DNA of 32,994 nt from Bacillota bacterium (GTDB lineage Bacteria > Bacillota > Bacilli > Bacillales > Cytobacillaceae): NCBI GenBank assembly GCA_023389895.1, contig JAEWDX010000427.1, positions 1 through 32,994 of the forward strand, read 5' to 3'. The notes beneath the pieces are model-generated. The model had not been told where the DNA came from, did no database searches, and was given only the letters and a program-made list of their open reading frames with translations. Numbering within the stretch: the first letter of the stretch is position 1; every line of letters begins with the position of its first letter. Made by a program: the position numbers and the translations under genes. Shown one piece after another: positions 7,616 through 15,532 of this stretch.

Positions 7616-9781
7616 ATGGCAAATTATTTAATCGATCGAAGCTTTGATATTTATTATTCCGGTGTCTATAACGGAAGTATTACTTTTAAGGAAAAAATAG
7701 TAGAAGTATGTGATGTTGATAGAAGAACGAGGGTTCAGTTAAAAAGGGAGCCATTTAATAAAGATAAAAAAGTTACACTGATTGACTATAGTAAAATCCA
7801 TAGTGAGCTTGAGGCCTATCATACTTGTAAATGGGAAGGTGAGAGAGTTATCCTTTCAAATGGAAATGAGTATAGCAGATACCTTACATTTACAGATATA
7901 ATAGACGGAAAAAAAGTAACCTCACAGCTTTGGGCACAAAGGAAATCCATGGGTGTTACAGATATTATGACAGTGGATGGGAGAATCATTGCTTTCTCAA
8001 ATCCAGGTAGAATATCTTCTGAGATTGCCGTTATGAAAGGCTATGAAAAACTTACTCCGCTTACAAAATATGCAGATCCTCTGCTTTCAAAGGTGCAATA
8101 TGGAATAAACCATCTAGGTACTATTTTTGTAAAGACAAAGGACAATGTAAATTTAGCTACTGAGATCCTTTTGCCTGAGGGGCTTGGCGAGGGGGAAAAG
8201 GTTCCAGCTATTGTAGTGAGAACTTGCTATGGAAAGCAAAGAGAAGTTAATCGCTGCTGGCATTGGGTAGCAAGAGGATATGCCTTAGTTGTTCAGGATG
8301 TTAGAGGACGTTCGGATTCCGATGGCATTTTGGAACCTTTCCAGCATGAAAGAGAGGATGCAGATGCTTTATTTAACTGGATTGCAGCCCAAAGCTGGTG
8401 TGATGGCAATATTGGCATGTGGGGAGCAAGTTATTTAGGATATACTACGACTTCAGCAGCCACAAGTGGAAATCCACATCTTAAAACAGCGATAAGTGAA
8501 GTTAACGTTGGTTCTCCTTTTTATGATACGGCAAGACGAGGCGGTACCATTTGTTCTTGGCCACTGCTTTGTTGGACACTTGCGCAATCAGTAAGCAATA
8601 GGGTAGATTTTGGTGTTTTTGCTGGTGAAACAATCAGCATTGAGGAAGCAGTAAAGCATAGACCGATTAGAGAAATACCAGAGAAAATAATCGGTAAAAA
8701 ATCTGGTCCTTGGGATTTATGGGCAGAGCATTATCAATATGACGATTTTTGGAAGCACTCTGACAATACGATTCATAGTGAAAAGATAAAAATTCCTATG
8801 CTTATTATGTCAGGCTGGTATGATGGGGATGCCCTAGGGGTTCAAGAAACGTGGAGATTTTTAACTAAGCATAATGTTCCAGGACGAAGAATAGTTATCG
8901 GTCCATGGCCACATGGGCTTAATTCCTTCAGAGATTGCAGGGATTTAGCGTTTGGCGACAATGCTGTTGATTATGATTTTGACACAAGAATCATAAGATG
9001 GTTTGATAAATATCTTAAACGCATTGAAAATGGCGAGGATAAAAAGCCAAGAGCGATATACTATATGGTAGGAGAAAATCAATGGCGGGAATCAGAAGAT
9101 TGGAACCCGATAGAATCCAAGCTGGTAAACTTCTATCTTTCAAGCAAAGGCAGTGCAAATTCTATCTTTGGTGATGGGAAAATTCTTCTAGAACCAGAGG
9201 AAAACACAGGCTTTGACACATACATTTATGACCCAGAACAGCCAATTGGGGAAGAGGGTCACGTAGAACCTTACCACTGCAATCATATACAACTTCGTAA
9301 TGACTGCCTAGTTTACGATACTGAAGAGCTATCCTGTGATGTAGGAATGGCAGGAAATGTATATGCTGAGTTTTATGCATCTTCAAGTGCTGTAGACACA
9401 GATTTTATCGTAAGGGTGTCAGATGTTGATGATAAAGGAATTGCAAGGAAAATATCTGACAATGTGATAAGGGCAGAATTCAGAAAGGGCTTTGACAAAT
9501 TAGAACTGCTTACACCAGGGAAGATAGAAAAATATGAGATGGAAATGTATTTTAATGGTTATGTGTTTAAAAAAGGACATAAAATCAGAATTGATATAAC
9601 ATCTAGTAATTATATGGAGTTTTTCCCTAATACGAACACAGGGATTAATCCTTATGAGGATCCAAAGTCTGTAACTGCCGTGCAGAAGCTTTATCACGGG
9701 AAAAAATATCCTTCACATGTGAAGCTACCCATTCTTTATCCCGCATTAACGGGCAGTAAGACCCCCACTTCAAGAAATTGA
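7616..9781 (+). CDS. CocE/NonD family (S15-like) serine hydrolase
   Basis: A 721-residue alpha/beta hydrolase of the X-Pro dipeptidyl-peptidase S15/CocE group, which cleaves acyl esters or Xaa-Pro amides. The triad is visible: nucleophile Ser272 in GASYLG, Asp403 in SGWYDGD and His433 in PWPHGL. VVQDVRGRSDSDG near residue 225 is the usual CocE block. A C-terminal jelly-roll domain (about 510-700) ends with the family's VFKKGHKIRIDITSSNYMEF region. The N-terminal 160 residues before GINHLGTIFVKTKDNVNLATEI are an extra domain I do not recognise. No signal peptide. GGAGGG supports the ATG. It lies 27 bases after the dipeptidase gene. The last residues (about GSKTPTSRN) are encoded by an intergenic repeat, so the original C-terminus may have been replaced. 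Confidence 0.85.
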   Translation: MANYLIDRSFDIYYSGVYNGSITFKEKIVEVCDVDRRTRVQLKREPFNKDKKVTLIDYSKIHSELEAYHTCKWEGERVILSNGNEYSRYLTFTDIIDGKKVTSQLWAQRKSMGVTDIMTVDGRIIAFSNPGRISSEIAVMKGYEKLTPLTKYADPLLSKVQYGINHLGTIFVKTKDNVNLATEILLPEGLGEGEKVPAIVVRTCYGKQREVNRCWHWVARGYALVVQDVRGRSDSDGILEPFQHEREDADALFNWIAAQSWCDGNIGMWGASYLGYTTTSAATSGNPHLKTAISEVNVGSPFYDTARRGGTICSWPLLCWTLAQSVSNRVDFGVFAGETISIEEAVKHRPIREIPEKIIGKKSGPWDLWAEHYQYDDFWKHSDNTIHSEKIKIPMLIMSGWYDGDALGVQETWRFLTKHNVPGRRIVIGPWPHGLNSFRDCRDLAFGDNAVDYDFDTRIIRWFDKYLKRIENGEDKKPRAIYYMVGENQWRESEDWNPIESKLVNFYLSSKGSANSIFGDGKILLEPEENTGFDTYIYDPEQPIGEEGHVEPYHCNHIQLRNDCLVYDTEELSCDVGMAGNVYAEFYASSSAVDTDFIVRVSDVDDKGIARKISDNVIRAEFRKGFDKLELLTPGKIEKYEMEMYFNGYVFKKGHKIRIDITSSNYMEFFPNTNTGINPYEDPKSVTAVQKLYHGKKYPSHVKLPILYPALTGSKTPTSRN

Positions 9782-10006
9782 GAGAAATAAAAATTACTAA
9801 GTGGGGGATCAACTGCCCGTAAAAGCCCGACGACGGACAGGATGTCCTAGTCAGGTGAAGCCACAGGACGTGGCGTTTTGAGCGTGATTAGTTCAACTAA
9901 CAATCAGTGAGGGATGAGGCCGACTAAGAGCGCCACGTCCTGTGGCAACGTCGGCACTTGCACGTCCTGTGCTTCGGAAAACCCCCACTGATTGAGTTTC
10001 ATTTTA
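9749..10006 (+). repeat. Structured GC-rich intergenic repeat element
   Basis: About 258 bases, richer in G+C than their surroundings, with nested inverted repeats. ACGGGCAGT/ACTGCCCGT pair at 9749-9757 and 9812-9820. CCCCCACTT/AAGTGGGGG pair at 9762-9770 and 9799-9807. CCACAGGACGTGGCG/CGCCACGTCCTGTGG pair at 9861-9875 and 9931-9945. CAATCAGTGAGGG at 9901-9913 is a near complement of the 3' tail, whose last 26 bases also occur at 5330-5355. It begins inside the hydrolase gene and contains its stop codon. It resembles a non-coding, possibly mobile repeat family. No open frame of note. Confidence 0.75.
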
Positions 10007-10132
10007 TGGAATATAGGTAGGAGAGTTTTTAAATTTCAAAGATGGGAATATATTTTAGAAAAAATCGATGAGAATTTATCAACACAAATAGGCGGTCGTA
10101 TCTTTGTTGTTGCAGAGGGAAAATGGTTATAA
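9992..10132 (+). pseudogene. C-terminal remnant of an unidentified gene
   Basis: An open frame without a credible start or ribosome binding site emerges from the repeat. It reads FKFQRWEYILEKIDENLS and then TQIGGRIFVVAEGKWL before TAA at 10130-10132. The ending is protein-like and resembles the tail of small AdoMet-dependent methyltransferases, but that is a weak impression. The repeat element probably replaced the upstream part. It is followed by a strong terminator. Confidence 0.4.
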
Positions 10133-10155
10133 TTTTTTACAATAAAGTTCTTTAA

Positions 10156-10193
10156 AAAAGATGGTGTGAAATTGGATTTTCACACCATCTTTT
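10156..10193. terminator. Rho-independent terminator
   Basis: AAAAGATGGTGTGAAA (10156-10171) pairs perfectly with TTTCACACCATCTTTT (10178-10193) around a six-base loop. The flanking A and T tracts let it act on both strands, ending the remnant on the plus strand and the TetR gene on the minus strand. Confidence 0.85.
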
Positions 10194-10266
10194 CTTATTT
10201 CTCTTCATAATAAAAGAAAGAATATGTCGAAATTCGTTTAATGCAAAAAGGGCTGATTAAATAACC

Positions 10267-10809
10267 TTAAATTTGGTTAAACATATCTGTCATTTGGTCG
10301 ATTATTTGCTGTTTTGACAATAAGGTTTTTTCAACAATAGATAATTCCGCTGCATCATAAATCATTCTCGCAAATAGCATGATTGTGAAATAGTTAACTT
10401 CTTTCTCGACAGTTAAATGACAACTTGACTCGAAATACTTCATTAAAGCATTAACCATTTTTTCACGCAGTCGAGGTAATAAGTTTTGATAGGTATACGG
10501 ACAGTTTTCTTTTATTGGCTCTAGATACTCAAATACTGCATCAAGTAGAGGATCTACCATTACACTATGCTGGTGTTCTATTCTTCTAGTATGTTTTTTA
10601 ACCAACCTAAAAGCTGACTCTCCAAATAATTCATCGAATAACTGATATTTATCATCAAAATGTGCATAAAATGTCGCTCTGTTTATATTTGCTGAATCTG
10701 TGATATCCTTTATGGTGATTTTTTCTAATTCCTTTTTCTTTAATAATTGAGTAAACGATTCCATTATTGAAGCTTTTGTGGAGGTTTTCCGTATATTTTG
10801 TACTTTCAT
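10267..10809 (-). CDS. TetR/AcrR family repressor
   Basis: A 180-residue regulator. The N-terminal helix-turn-helix is typical: ITIKDITDSANINRATFYAHFDDKYQLFDEL at about residues 32-62. The C-terminal helical ligand domain (about 75-180) resembles the TetR_C_7-like group but gives no clue to the inducer. It is divergent from the SDR gene, and the shared intergenic region holds two dyads, one a perfect 32-bp palindrome on the SDR transcription start. Repression of the SDR gene and of itself is the natural inference. The start is preceded by AAGGAGAAAAG, a good ribosome binding site. Confidence 0.88.
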   Translation of the reverse strand: MKVQNIRKTSTKASIMESFTQLLKKKELEKITIKDITDSANINRATFYAHFDDKYQLFDELFGESAFRLVKKHTRRIEHQHSVMVDPLLDAVFEYLEPIKENCPYTYQNLLPRLREKMVNALMKYFESSCHLTVEKEVNYFTIMLFARMIYDAAELSIVEKTLLSKQQIIDQMTDMFNQI

Positions 10810-10826
10810 TTGCTTTTCTCCTTATC

Positions 10827-10912
10827 CCAACAAGTTGTTCGTTTTGTTGGTTGTTTCTGTATTTGTACTTTCATTATAATATTATTAACACAACGCTTGT
10901 TGTGTTAATAAT
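10827..10912. promoter_or_regulatory. Divergent TetR operator region with SDR promoter
   Basis: A perfect palindrome at 10881-10912 has arms ATTATTAACACAAC and GTTGTGTTAATAAT around GCTT. A second dyad, CCAACAA (10827-10833) with TTGTTGG (10844-10850), lies next to the TetR start. The SDR promoter reads TTGTTT (10851-10856), 18-bp spacer, TATAAT (10875-10880), so its transcription start falls inside the palindrome. AACA/TGTT half-sites are shared by both dyads, consistent with autoregulation. Confidence 0.75.
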
Positions 10913-10934
10913 GACAAAAAAATGGAGAGTATAG

Positions 10935-11792
10935 ATGAAAACGATTCTAATTCAAGGTGGTACGGATGGAATGGGACGTGCACTGGCAGATGATTTTTTA
11001 AAGAAAGGTAATGAAGTCATTATTGTGGGCTATTCACAGGAAAAAGGAAAGCAATTTTTGCAATTTGCAAAGCAACATAATGCAACGAAGCGTGCAACTT
11101 TTATCCAAGCAGATTTGTCTTTGGTTTCAGAAAATGAACGAGTAATAAATGAAGTAGCAGCGAAGGTTAATAAATTGGATAAGGTCTTCTTTTTTGCAGC
11201 CAATCAAGGTTTTCGTAAAGAACCAAACAAGACAAAAGATGGCTTTGAACATACATTTGCATTATATTATATAAGTCGTTTTATATTAAGCTATGGACTT
11301 GCACCTTTACTTGAAAAATCGGATGAACCAATCGTGTTTAATGTTAGTGCTCCAGGAATGAAAGGCAATATTCAATGGGATAATTTGCAATTATTCCATT
11401 CGTTTGAGAGTTTTAAAGCGATGCGAAACGGGAGCCGATTAAATGATTTATTAGCTGTTAAATTTGCAAAAACACATTCATCTATTCGAACAATTTTGTA
11501 TAATCCATGGCTTGTTCGTACAACTGGTTCATCTGTTGCCTTTGGTAATCGAATGTTGAAAGCATTTATGGCGATTATGTATAAATTTAAAGGAAAAACG
11601 GTTGAAGAAGCTATATTACCAATAATTCAATTAGTAGAACAGCCGTTTTCGCAAGGACTTACAGCTTATATAAAAGGAAAACCTATTGATTTATCGATGG
11701 ACACATACAATCCGCTAAATGCGGACAGATTACATGAGGCAACTTTAAAATTATTATCACAGAAAGTAAAGCACGACTATGAGAGAAAATAA
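10935..11792 (+). CDS. SDR-family oxidoreductase-like protein with altered catalytic site
   Basis: A 285-residue Rossmann protein of the short-chain dehydrogenase/reductase superfamily. The cofactor loop is IQGGTDGMGRAL (residues 5-16), a TGxxxGxG variant. QADLS near 58-62 and FFAANQG near 89-95 (replacing NNAG) are in the right places. NVSAPG near 137 keeps the active-site serine. The usual Tyr-x-x-x-Lys is not seen: the segment FKAMRNGSRLNDLLAVKFAK has Arg where Lys is expected and no matching Tyr. The protein may therefore bind nucleotide without normal SDR chemistry or use other residues. It is controlled with the divergent TetR gene. The substrate is unknown; such pairs often serve detoxification of reactive carbonyls. 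Confidence 0.78.
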   Translation: MKTILIQGGTDGMGRALADDFLKKGNEVIIVGYSQEKGKQFLQFAKQHNATKRATFIQADLSLVSENERVINEVAAKVNKLDKVFFFAANQGFRKEPNKTKDGFEHTFALYYISRFILSYGLAPLLEKSDEPIVFNVSAPGMKGNIQWDNLQLFHSFESFKAMRNGSRLNDLLAVKFAKTHSSIRTILYNPWLVRTTGSSVAFGNRMLKAFMAIMYKFKGKTVEEAILPIIQLVEQPFSQGLTAYIKGKPIDLSMDTYNPLNADRLHEATLKLLSQKVKHDYERK

Positions 11793-11909
11793 ATGAAAAG
11801 TCTTATCCATCATTCAGATCGTGGTGTCCAGAGAAGAATTGAAAGTAGCTTACGCGGATGTCTACAAAAAGTTATGAGGTCGTTGTTCCATAATCGGGAC
11901 CTTAGTTGA
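11793..11909 (+). pseudogene. Transposase fragment (DDE type, IS3-like)
   Basis: A 38-codon frame reads MKSLIHHSDRGVQ, the signature around the second catalytic Asp of IS3-family orfB (rve) transposases. It then loses similarity and ends at TGA. A one-base-shifted frame continues with AYADVYKKL. Only a scrap of the gene is left, immediately after the SDR gene. Confidence 0.6.
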
Positions 11910-11914
11910 AGAAG

Positions 11915-11958
11915 AAAGGACATAACATATTAGTCATATAAAATATGTTGTGTCCTTT
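11915..11958 (+). terminator. Rho-independent terminator
   Basis: AAAGGACATAACATATT pairs with AATATGTTGTGTCCTTT (one G-U) around a 10-base loop. T-rich sequence follows. It separates the SDR gene and transposase scrap from the MerR-controlled promoter. Confidence 0.75.
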
Positions 11959-11972
11959 AATTTATCAACTAA

Positions 11973-12003
11973 TTGACCCTGACATGGTGTAATACTTTAT
12001 TAT
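11973..12003 (+). promoter_or_regulatory. MerR-type promoter with 19-bp spacer
   Basis: TTGACC (11973-11978) and TATTAT (11998-12003) are separated by exactly 19 bp, the over-long spacing that MerR-family activators correct by DNA twisting. The spacer contains the dyad TGACA-TGG-TGTAA. It drives the MerR gene itself and the exporter behind it, so the regulator is predicted to be autoregulated. Confidence 0.75.
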
Positions 12004-12038
12004 TGAAGTAACAACACTAGAAAAAGGGGGGAACACCA

Positions 12039-12419
12039 ATGATGATAGGGGATCTTTCGAAGAAAACTGGGGTGAGTGTGCGTTCGTTACGATATTATGA
12101 ACAAAAGAGGCTGATTAGTCCTTCTAGATTAAAAAACGGTTATCGTGAATTTAAAGAATCAGATATCGAGAAAGTGCAAGCTGTTCAGCTGTTTTTAGAA
12201 TTAGGGTTAAACACTGACGAAATTTACCCCATTATTTCTTGTAACAATTTCCAAGCAACCAAAAATAATGGATGTACAGATTCAGCCATCGAACTTTACT
12301 CAGAAAAGTTAAAGAGTGTACGTGAACAAATCCAACATCTCAGGGACACTGAACAGCATTTAGAGATACTTCTTAAATTTTGGCGAGAAGAAAAGAAAAA
12401 AGAGGAAAGAAGGGATTAA
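12039..12419 (+). CDS. MerR family transcriptional regulator
   Basis: A 126-residue regulator. The N-terminal winged helix is canonical: IGDLSKKTGVSVRSLRYYEQKRLISPSR at about residues 3-30. A dimerisation coiled coil covers about 85-120. The middle holds two cysteines (SCNNFQATKNNGC), not in the CueR/ZntR arrangement, so an organic or drug-like inducer is more likely than a metal. ATG occurs twice in a row (12039 and 12042) behind a G-rich binding site. Its stop codon touches the TTG start of the exporter gene, so the two form one transcription unit. The arrangement recalls Bacillus YfmP-YfmO. Confidence 0.9.
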   Translation: MMIGDLSKKTGVSVRSLRYYEQKRLISPSRLKNGYREFKESDIEKVQAVQLFLELGLNTDEIYPIISCNNFQATKNNGCTDSAIELYSEKLKSVREQIQHLRDTEQHLEILLKFWREEKKKEERRD

Positions 12420-13616
12420 TTGAACTATCGTCTACTTATATTAGTACTCGGAACTTTTATTATAGGAACAGATGATTTTGTTATTGCAGGTTTGTTACCA
12501 AGTATTGCGAATGATATGAATGTATCAATTGCAACAGCCGGACAATTGGTCACTGCATTTGCAATTGCGTATGCAGTCGGTGCACCTGTTTTGGGAACCC
12601 TAACTTTAAATATACCTGTAAAAACTTTGTTAGTCATATCGATGATTGTATTTACGATTGCAAATTGTCTTTCTGCAGTTGTGACTTCTTTAGAGTTATT
12701 ATTTATAACAAGAATATTGGCTTCATTAGCAGCCGCAGTGTTTACGCCTTTAGCTATGGCTGCATCTACAAGTTTAGTTCCCGACACAATGAGAGGAAAA
12801 GCCTTGTCATTTGTTATTGCTGGGATAACAGTAGGATTAATTCTAGGGGCTCCCATTGGTACATCAATTGGAAATACTTTAACTTGGCGATATTCATTTG
12901 TATTTGTAGCAGTAATTTCTTTAATAACAGTTATAGGAGTTATGATTTTCTTACCTAAAATAGAACGGGAAGTATCATTGAGCATTAAAGAAAGATTAAA
13001 GAGCTTCAATAAGATTATTATTCTAACATTAAGCGTTAGCATTATTAGTACAACAGGTGGTTTCATGACTTACACATATATAGCACCAATAATTACAGAA
13101 ATTACAAGTGTTGAAAATATAAGCATTTTCTTATTTTTATTAGGAATAGGTGCTTTATTCGGTAATTTGGTCGGGGGATTCCTAACTGATCGAATTGGTG
13201 CTCCAAAAACACTTAAATTATCACTTTTTGGATTTTCAATTTTATTAGCGGTGTTCTCATTGTTAATGTTACTAACTCCATCCACATTATCAATAATTCT
13301 TGCAGGACTTGTTAGTTTATTATGGGGGATTCCTGGTTTCGGAATGAATCCAGCCCTAAATTCATTCCTGATTTCTTTAAATCCTTCACAAGCTTCTATG
13401 ATTTTATCCTTCAGCGCATCGGCCCTTTACATGGGGATAGGTTTAGGTGCAATAGTAGGTGGAGGAGTAATTAGTGTTAGCTCAATTAATTATGTTGGTA
13501 TTGGTAGTGCCATTTTAGTAATTGTAGCATTAATTATATTTGTTTTCGTTAATAGAGCAGCAGACAAAAAAGCCAGCATTAGTAATAAAGATTATTCAGG
13601 TTACGTTCTAAAATAA
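12420..13616 (+). CDS. MFS drug-efflux transporter (DHA1-like)
   Basis: A 398-residue, 12-helix major facilitator protein. The drug/H+ antiporter motif C style block AGITVGLILGAPIGTSIG lies in helix 5, about residues 135-152. FIIGTDDFVIAGLLPSIANDM at the start is typical of the AraJ/Cml-like subgroup, with the acidic pair in helix 1. GGFLTDRIGAPKT near 250 is a motif A variant between helices 8 and 9. The start is TTG at 12420, supported by AAGAAGGG just upstream, directly adjacent to the MerR stop. Export of a toxic compound sensed by the MerR protein is inferred. The substrate cannot be read from sequence. Confidence 0.9.
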   Translation: MNYRLLILVLGTFIIGTDDFVIAGLLPSIANDMNVSIATAGQLVTAFAIAYAVGAPVLGTLTLNIPVKTLLVISMIVFTIANCLSAVVTSLELLFITRILASLAAAVFTPLAMAASTSLVPDTMRGKALSFVIAGITVGLILGAPIGTSIGNTLTWRYSFVFVAVISLITVIGVMIFLPKIEREVSLSIKERLKSFNKIIILTLSVSIISTTGGFMTYTYIAPIITEITSVENISIFLFLLGIGALFGNLVGGFLTDRIGAPKTLKLSLFGFSILLAVFSLLMLLTPSTLSIILAGLVSLLWGIPGFGMNPALNSFLISLNPSQASMILSFSASALYMGIGLGAIVGGGVISVSSINYVGIGSAILVIVALIIFVFVNRAADKKASISNKDYSGYVLK

Positions 13617-13663
13617 AATACATGATACTTATAGAATTTTCAATATGTGATATGTAAATCAAT

Positions 13664-14023
13664 TTGAATGGACAATTTATATTTGATACACGAAATGCTA
13701 ATTTAGCTGAATTATCAGTTGTTGAGGAATTTGAGGAGTCTCATATAAATAATGCTAATCAAACTGTATTCGAAAAGCACTTTGAAGAGTACAGTCATGA
13801 CACTCAAATTTTATATTGTGTGACTCAGACTGACATTATGGAAAATGAGAAATTAATTCATACAGCAAGAGATTCGATTTCACTTCGCTATATCTTTCCA
13901 ATGGAGCTTCATCGATTATTAGATTCACATGGTTTTGAGCTAATAAACCTTTACGGTTCATGGAAGAAAGATGCTTTTACAAAAGATAGTATCTCTATGA
14001 TTGTTCATTGTCGATTAAGATAA
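13664..14023 (+). pseudogene. C-terminal half of a class I AdoMet-dependent methyltransferase
   Basis: A 119-codon frame opens with GQFIFDTRNANLAEL, which is the post-motif-III strand of small AdoMet methyltransferases. It ends with a typical tail, FELINLYGSWKKDAFTKDS. The N-terminal AdoMet-binding half (GxGxG) is absent. There is a stop at 13655 in frame, and no ribosome binding site precedes the nominal TTG at 13664. It is a truncated gene 47 bases after the exporter. Confidence 0.72.
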
Positions 14024-14046
14024 GAATCGGACGGTTAGTTGAACAG

Positions 14047-14081
14047 AAGGAGACCGTTCATATTATTTCGTCGGTCTCCTT
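14047..14081. terminator. Rho-independent terminator
   Basis: AAGGAGACCG (14047-14056) pairs with CGGTCTCCTT (14072-14081) around a 15-base loop, followed by TTGTTTTTC. It ends the exporter and methyltransferase-remnant transcript. Confidence 0.8.
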
Positions 14082-14090
14082 TTGTTTTTC

Positions 14091-14280
14091 TTAAATTTGT
14101 ACTTCACTCATCAATGCATGAGTATTATCTTCTGTATCTTTAAAAAATACCATCCATGTTTCTGTTTTTCCCATTTTAGCCACAACATGTGGTTCGTCGA
14201 TAAAAGTAACTTCTTTTTTTCTTTATAAAAATCTATTGCTCTATTTAAGTCTTTTACAGGTACTCCAATTTAATCCTTTC
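14091..14280 (-). pseudogene. VOC (glyoxalase-like) protein remnant with internal deletion
   Basis: On the minus strand the text reads GVPVKDLNRAIDFYKE, the classic start of vicinal-oxygen-chelate proteins. It then jumps to VTFIDEPHVVAKMGKTETWM and VFFKDTEDNTHALMSEVQI before TAA at 14091-14093. About half of the usual 120 residues are missing and the segments are not in one clean frame with a start codon. It lies just downstream of the ThrRS gene. Confidence 0.6.
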
Positions 14281-14296
14281 GGGCTTTGAATATTAA

Positions 14297-15508
14297 TCAT
14301 CTACTATGGTTAACTTCCTTATTGAACCGTTCGATTGTTTCTTGAATGCTCAACACACCAAGGTTTCCCTCTTTCCGTTTTCTTAGCGCCAAGGATTGGT
14401 TTTCAACCTCTTTATCTCCGATAACAAGCATGTAAGGTATTTTTTGTTTTTCTGCTTCTCTAATCTTCAATCCCATTTTTTCAGTTCTATCATCCACTTC
14501 CACACGTATTCCTGCTGCTTCCAATTTGGATTTTACATCATTGGCATAAGCTATTTGTGCATCAGAAATAGGGATGATTTTTGCTTGAACAGGTGACAGC
14601 CAAAGTGGAAATTCCCCTGCAAAATGTTCAATTAAAATGGCCATAAAACGCTCCACTGAACCAAATATGGCTCTATGAATCATAATGGGAAGATGAAGTT
14701 TATTATCTTCACCTATATAAGCGCAATTAAATTTTTGTGGCATTTGAAAATCCAATTGGATCGTACCACATTGCCAGCTTCTTCCGAGGGCATCTAAAAT
14801 ATGAAAGTCAATTTTTGGACCATAAAAAGCCCCATCACCAGGATTAAGCTGATAGTCGATTTCTTTTCTTTTTAAAACAGATTCTAGTGCGGATTCTGCC
14901 TTATCCCAAATTTCCTCTGAGCCCATGAATTCTTCTGGTCGTGTAGAAAGTTCTACCTTATATTCAAAACCAAAGTGAGAGTAAAATTCATGAACTAATT
15001 CAAGGACTTTCTCGATTTCAGATTCAATTTGGTCCATCCGAACAAATAAATGTGCGTCGTCTTGAGTAAAGGATCGAACTCTTAGAAGTCCATTCAAAGA
15101 TCCTGAAAGCTCATGTCTGTGAACTAACCCAAGTTCCGCATAACGAATCGGTAATTCTCGATAGCTTCTTCGTTTGCTATTGTAAATTAAGATCGCACCA
15201 GGGCAACTCATCGGTTTAATCGCATAATTTTGCTCATCGACATTAGAAAAGTACATGTTCTCATGGTAGTGATCCCAATGACCAGATTGTTCCCAAAGCT
15301 CTTGTTTCATCATAATCGGTGTTTTAATTTCCTGATAGCCTGCTTTTTGGTGCTTTTTTCTCCATAAATTTTCAAGCTCATTCCGAATGACCATTCCTTT
15401 TGGCAAGAAAAAGGGCATTCCTGGAGCCTCCTCCATAGAAGTGAATAGTTCTAATTCCTGACCTAACTTTCTATGATTTCTTTTATCTGCTTCTACTTGA
15501 TTAGACAT
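14297..15508 (-). CDS. thrS: Short threonyl-tRNA synthetase lacking TGS and editing domains
   Basis: A 403-residue class II synthetase charging tRNA-Thr. It begins at NHRKLGQELELF, where the catalytic core of normal 640-residue bacterial ThrRS begins. The N-terminal TGS domain and the Ser-tRNA editing domain are thus absent. Motif 2 (VHRHELSGSLNGLLRVRSFTQDDAH) and motif 3 (IHRAIFGSVERFMAILIEHF) are intact. The zinc ligands are present: Cys in MSCPG, His in DDAHLF and His in MIHRA. The C-terminal anticodon-binding domain (about 300-400) is present. The start has AGGAGG seven bases upstream, so this is a genuine short gene, not a decay product. Two T-box leaders precede it. A role as a starvation-induced or inhibitor-resistant second ThrRS is inferred. 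Confidence 0.9.
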   Translation of the reverse strand: MSNQVEADKRNHRKLGQELELFTSMEEAPGMPFFLPKGMVIRNELENLWRKKHQKAGYQEIKTPIMMKQELWEQSGHWDHYHENMYFSNVDEQNYAIKPMSCPGAILIYNSKRRSYRELPIRYAELGLVHRHELSGSLNGLLRVRSFTQDDAHLFVRMDQIESEIEKVLELVHEFYSHFGFEYKVELSTRPEEFMGSEEIWDKAESALESVLKRKEIDYQLNPGDGAFYGPKIDFHILDALGRSWQCGTIQLDFQMPQKFNCAYIGEDNKLHLPIMIHRAIFGSVERFMAILIEHFAGEFPLWLSPVQAKIIPISDAQIAYANDVKSKLEAAGIRVEVDDRTEKMGLKIREAEKQKIPYMLVIGDKEVENQSLALRKRKEGNLGVLSIQETIERFNKEVNHSR

Positions 15509-15532
15509 TTTAATTCCTCCTAATTTTTATTT

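Noticed and set aside
9658..9663. Only one GGATCC site seen by eye in the window, taken as avoidance caused by the BamHI-like system
   Set aside because: At this base composition only about three sites would be expected in 33 kb, so one is not meaningful, and a count by eye may miss sites.
3960..9781. Regulator plus hydrolase operon as an antiphage defence system
   Set aside because: The enzymes are ordinary metabolic families without nuclease, toxin or sensor modules known from defence; proximity to a restriction system is not enough.
5330..10006. The 26-bp direct repeats as attachment sites of an integrated element
   Set aside because: There is no integrase gene between them, and the right copy is plainly the tail of a larger structured repeat, so a repeat-family explanation is simpler.
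12425..13066. 213-codon minus-strand frame opposite the MFS exporter
   Set aside because: Antisense shadow of a strongly supported membrane protein; hydrophobic codons produce long open antisense frames.
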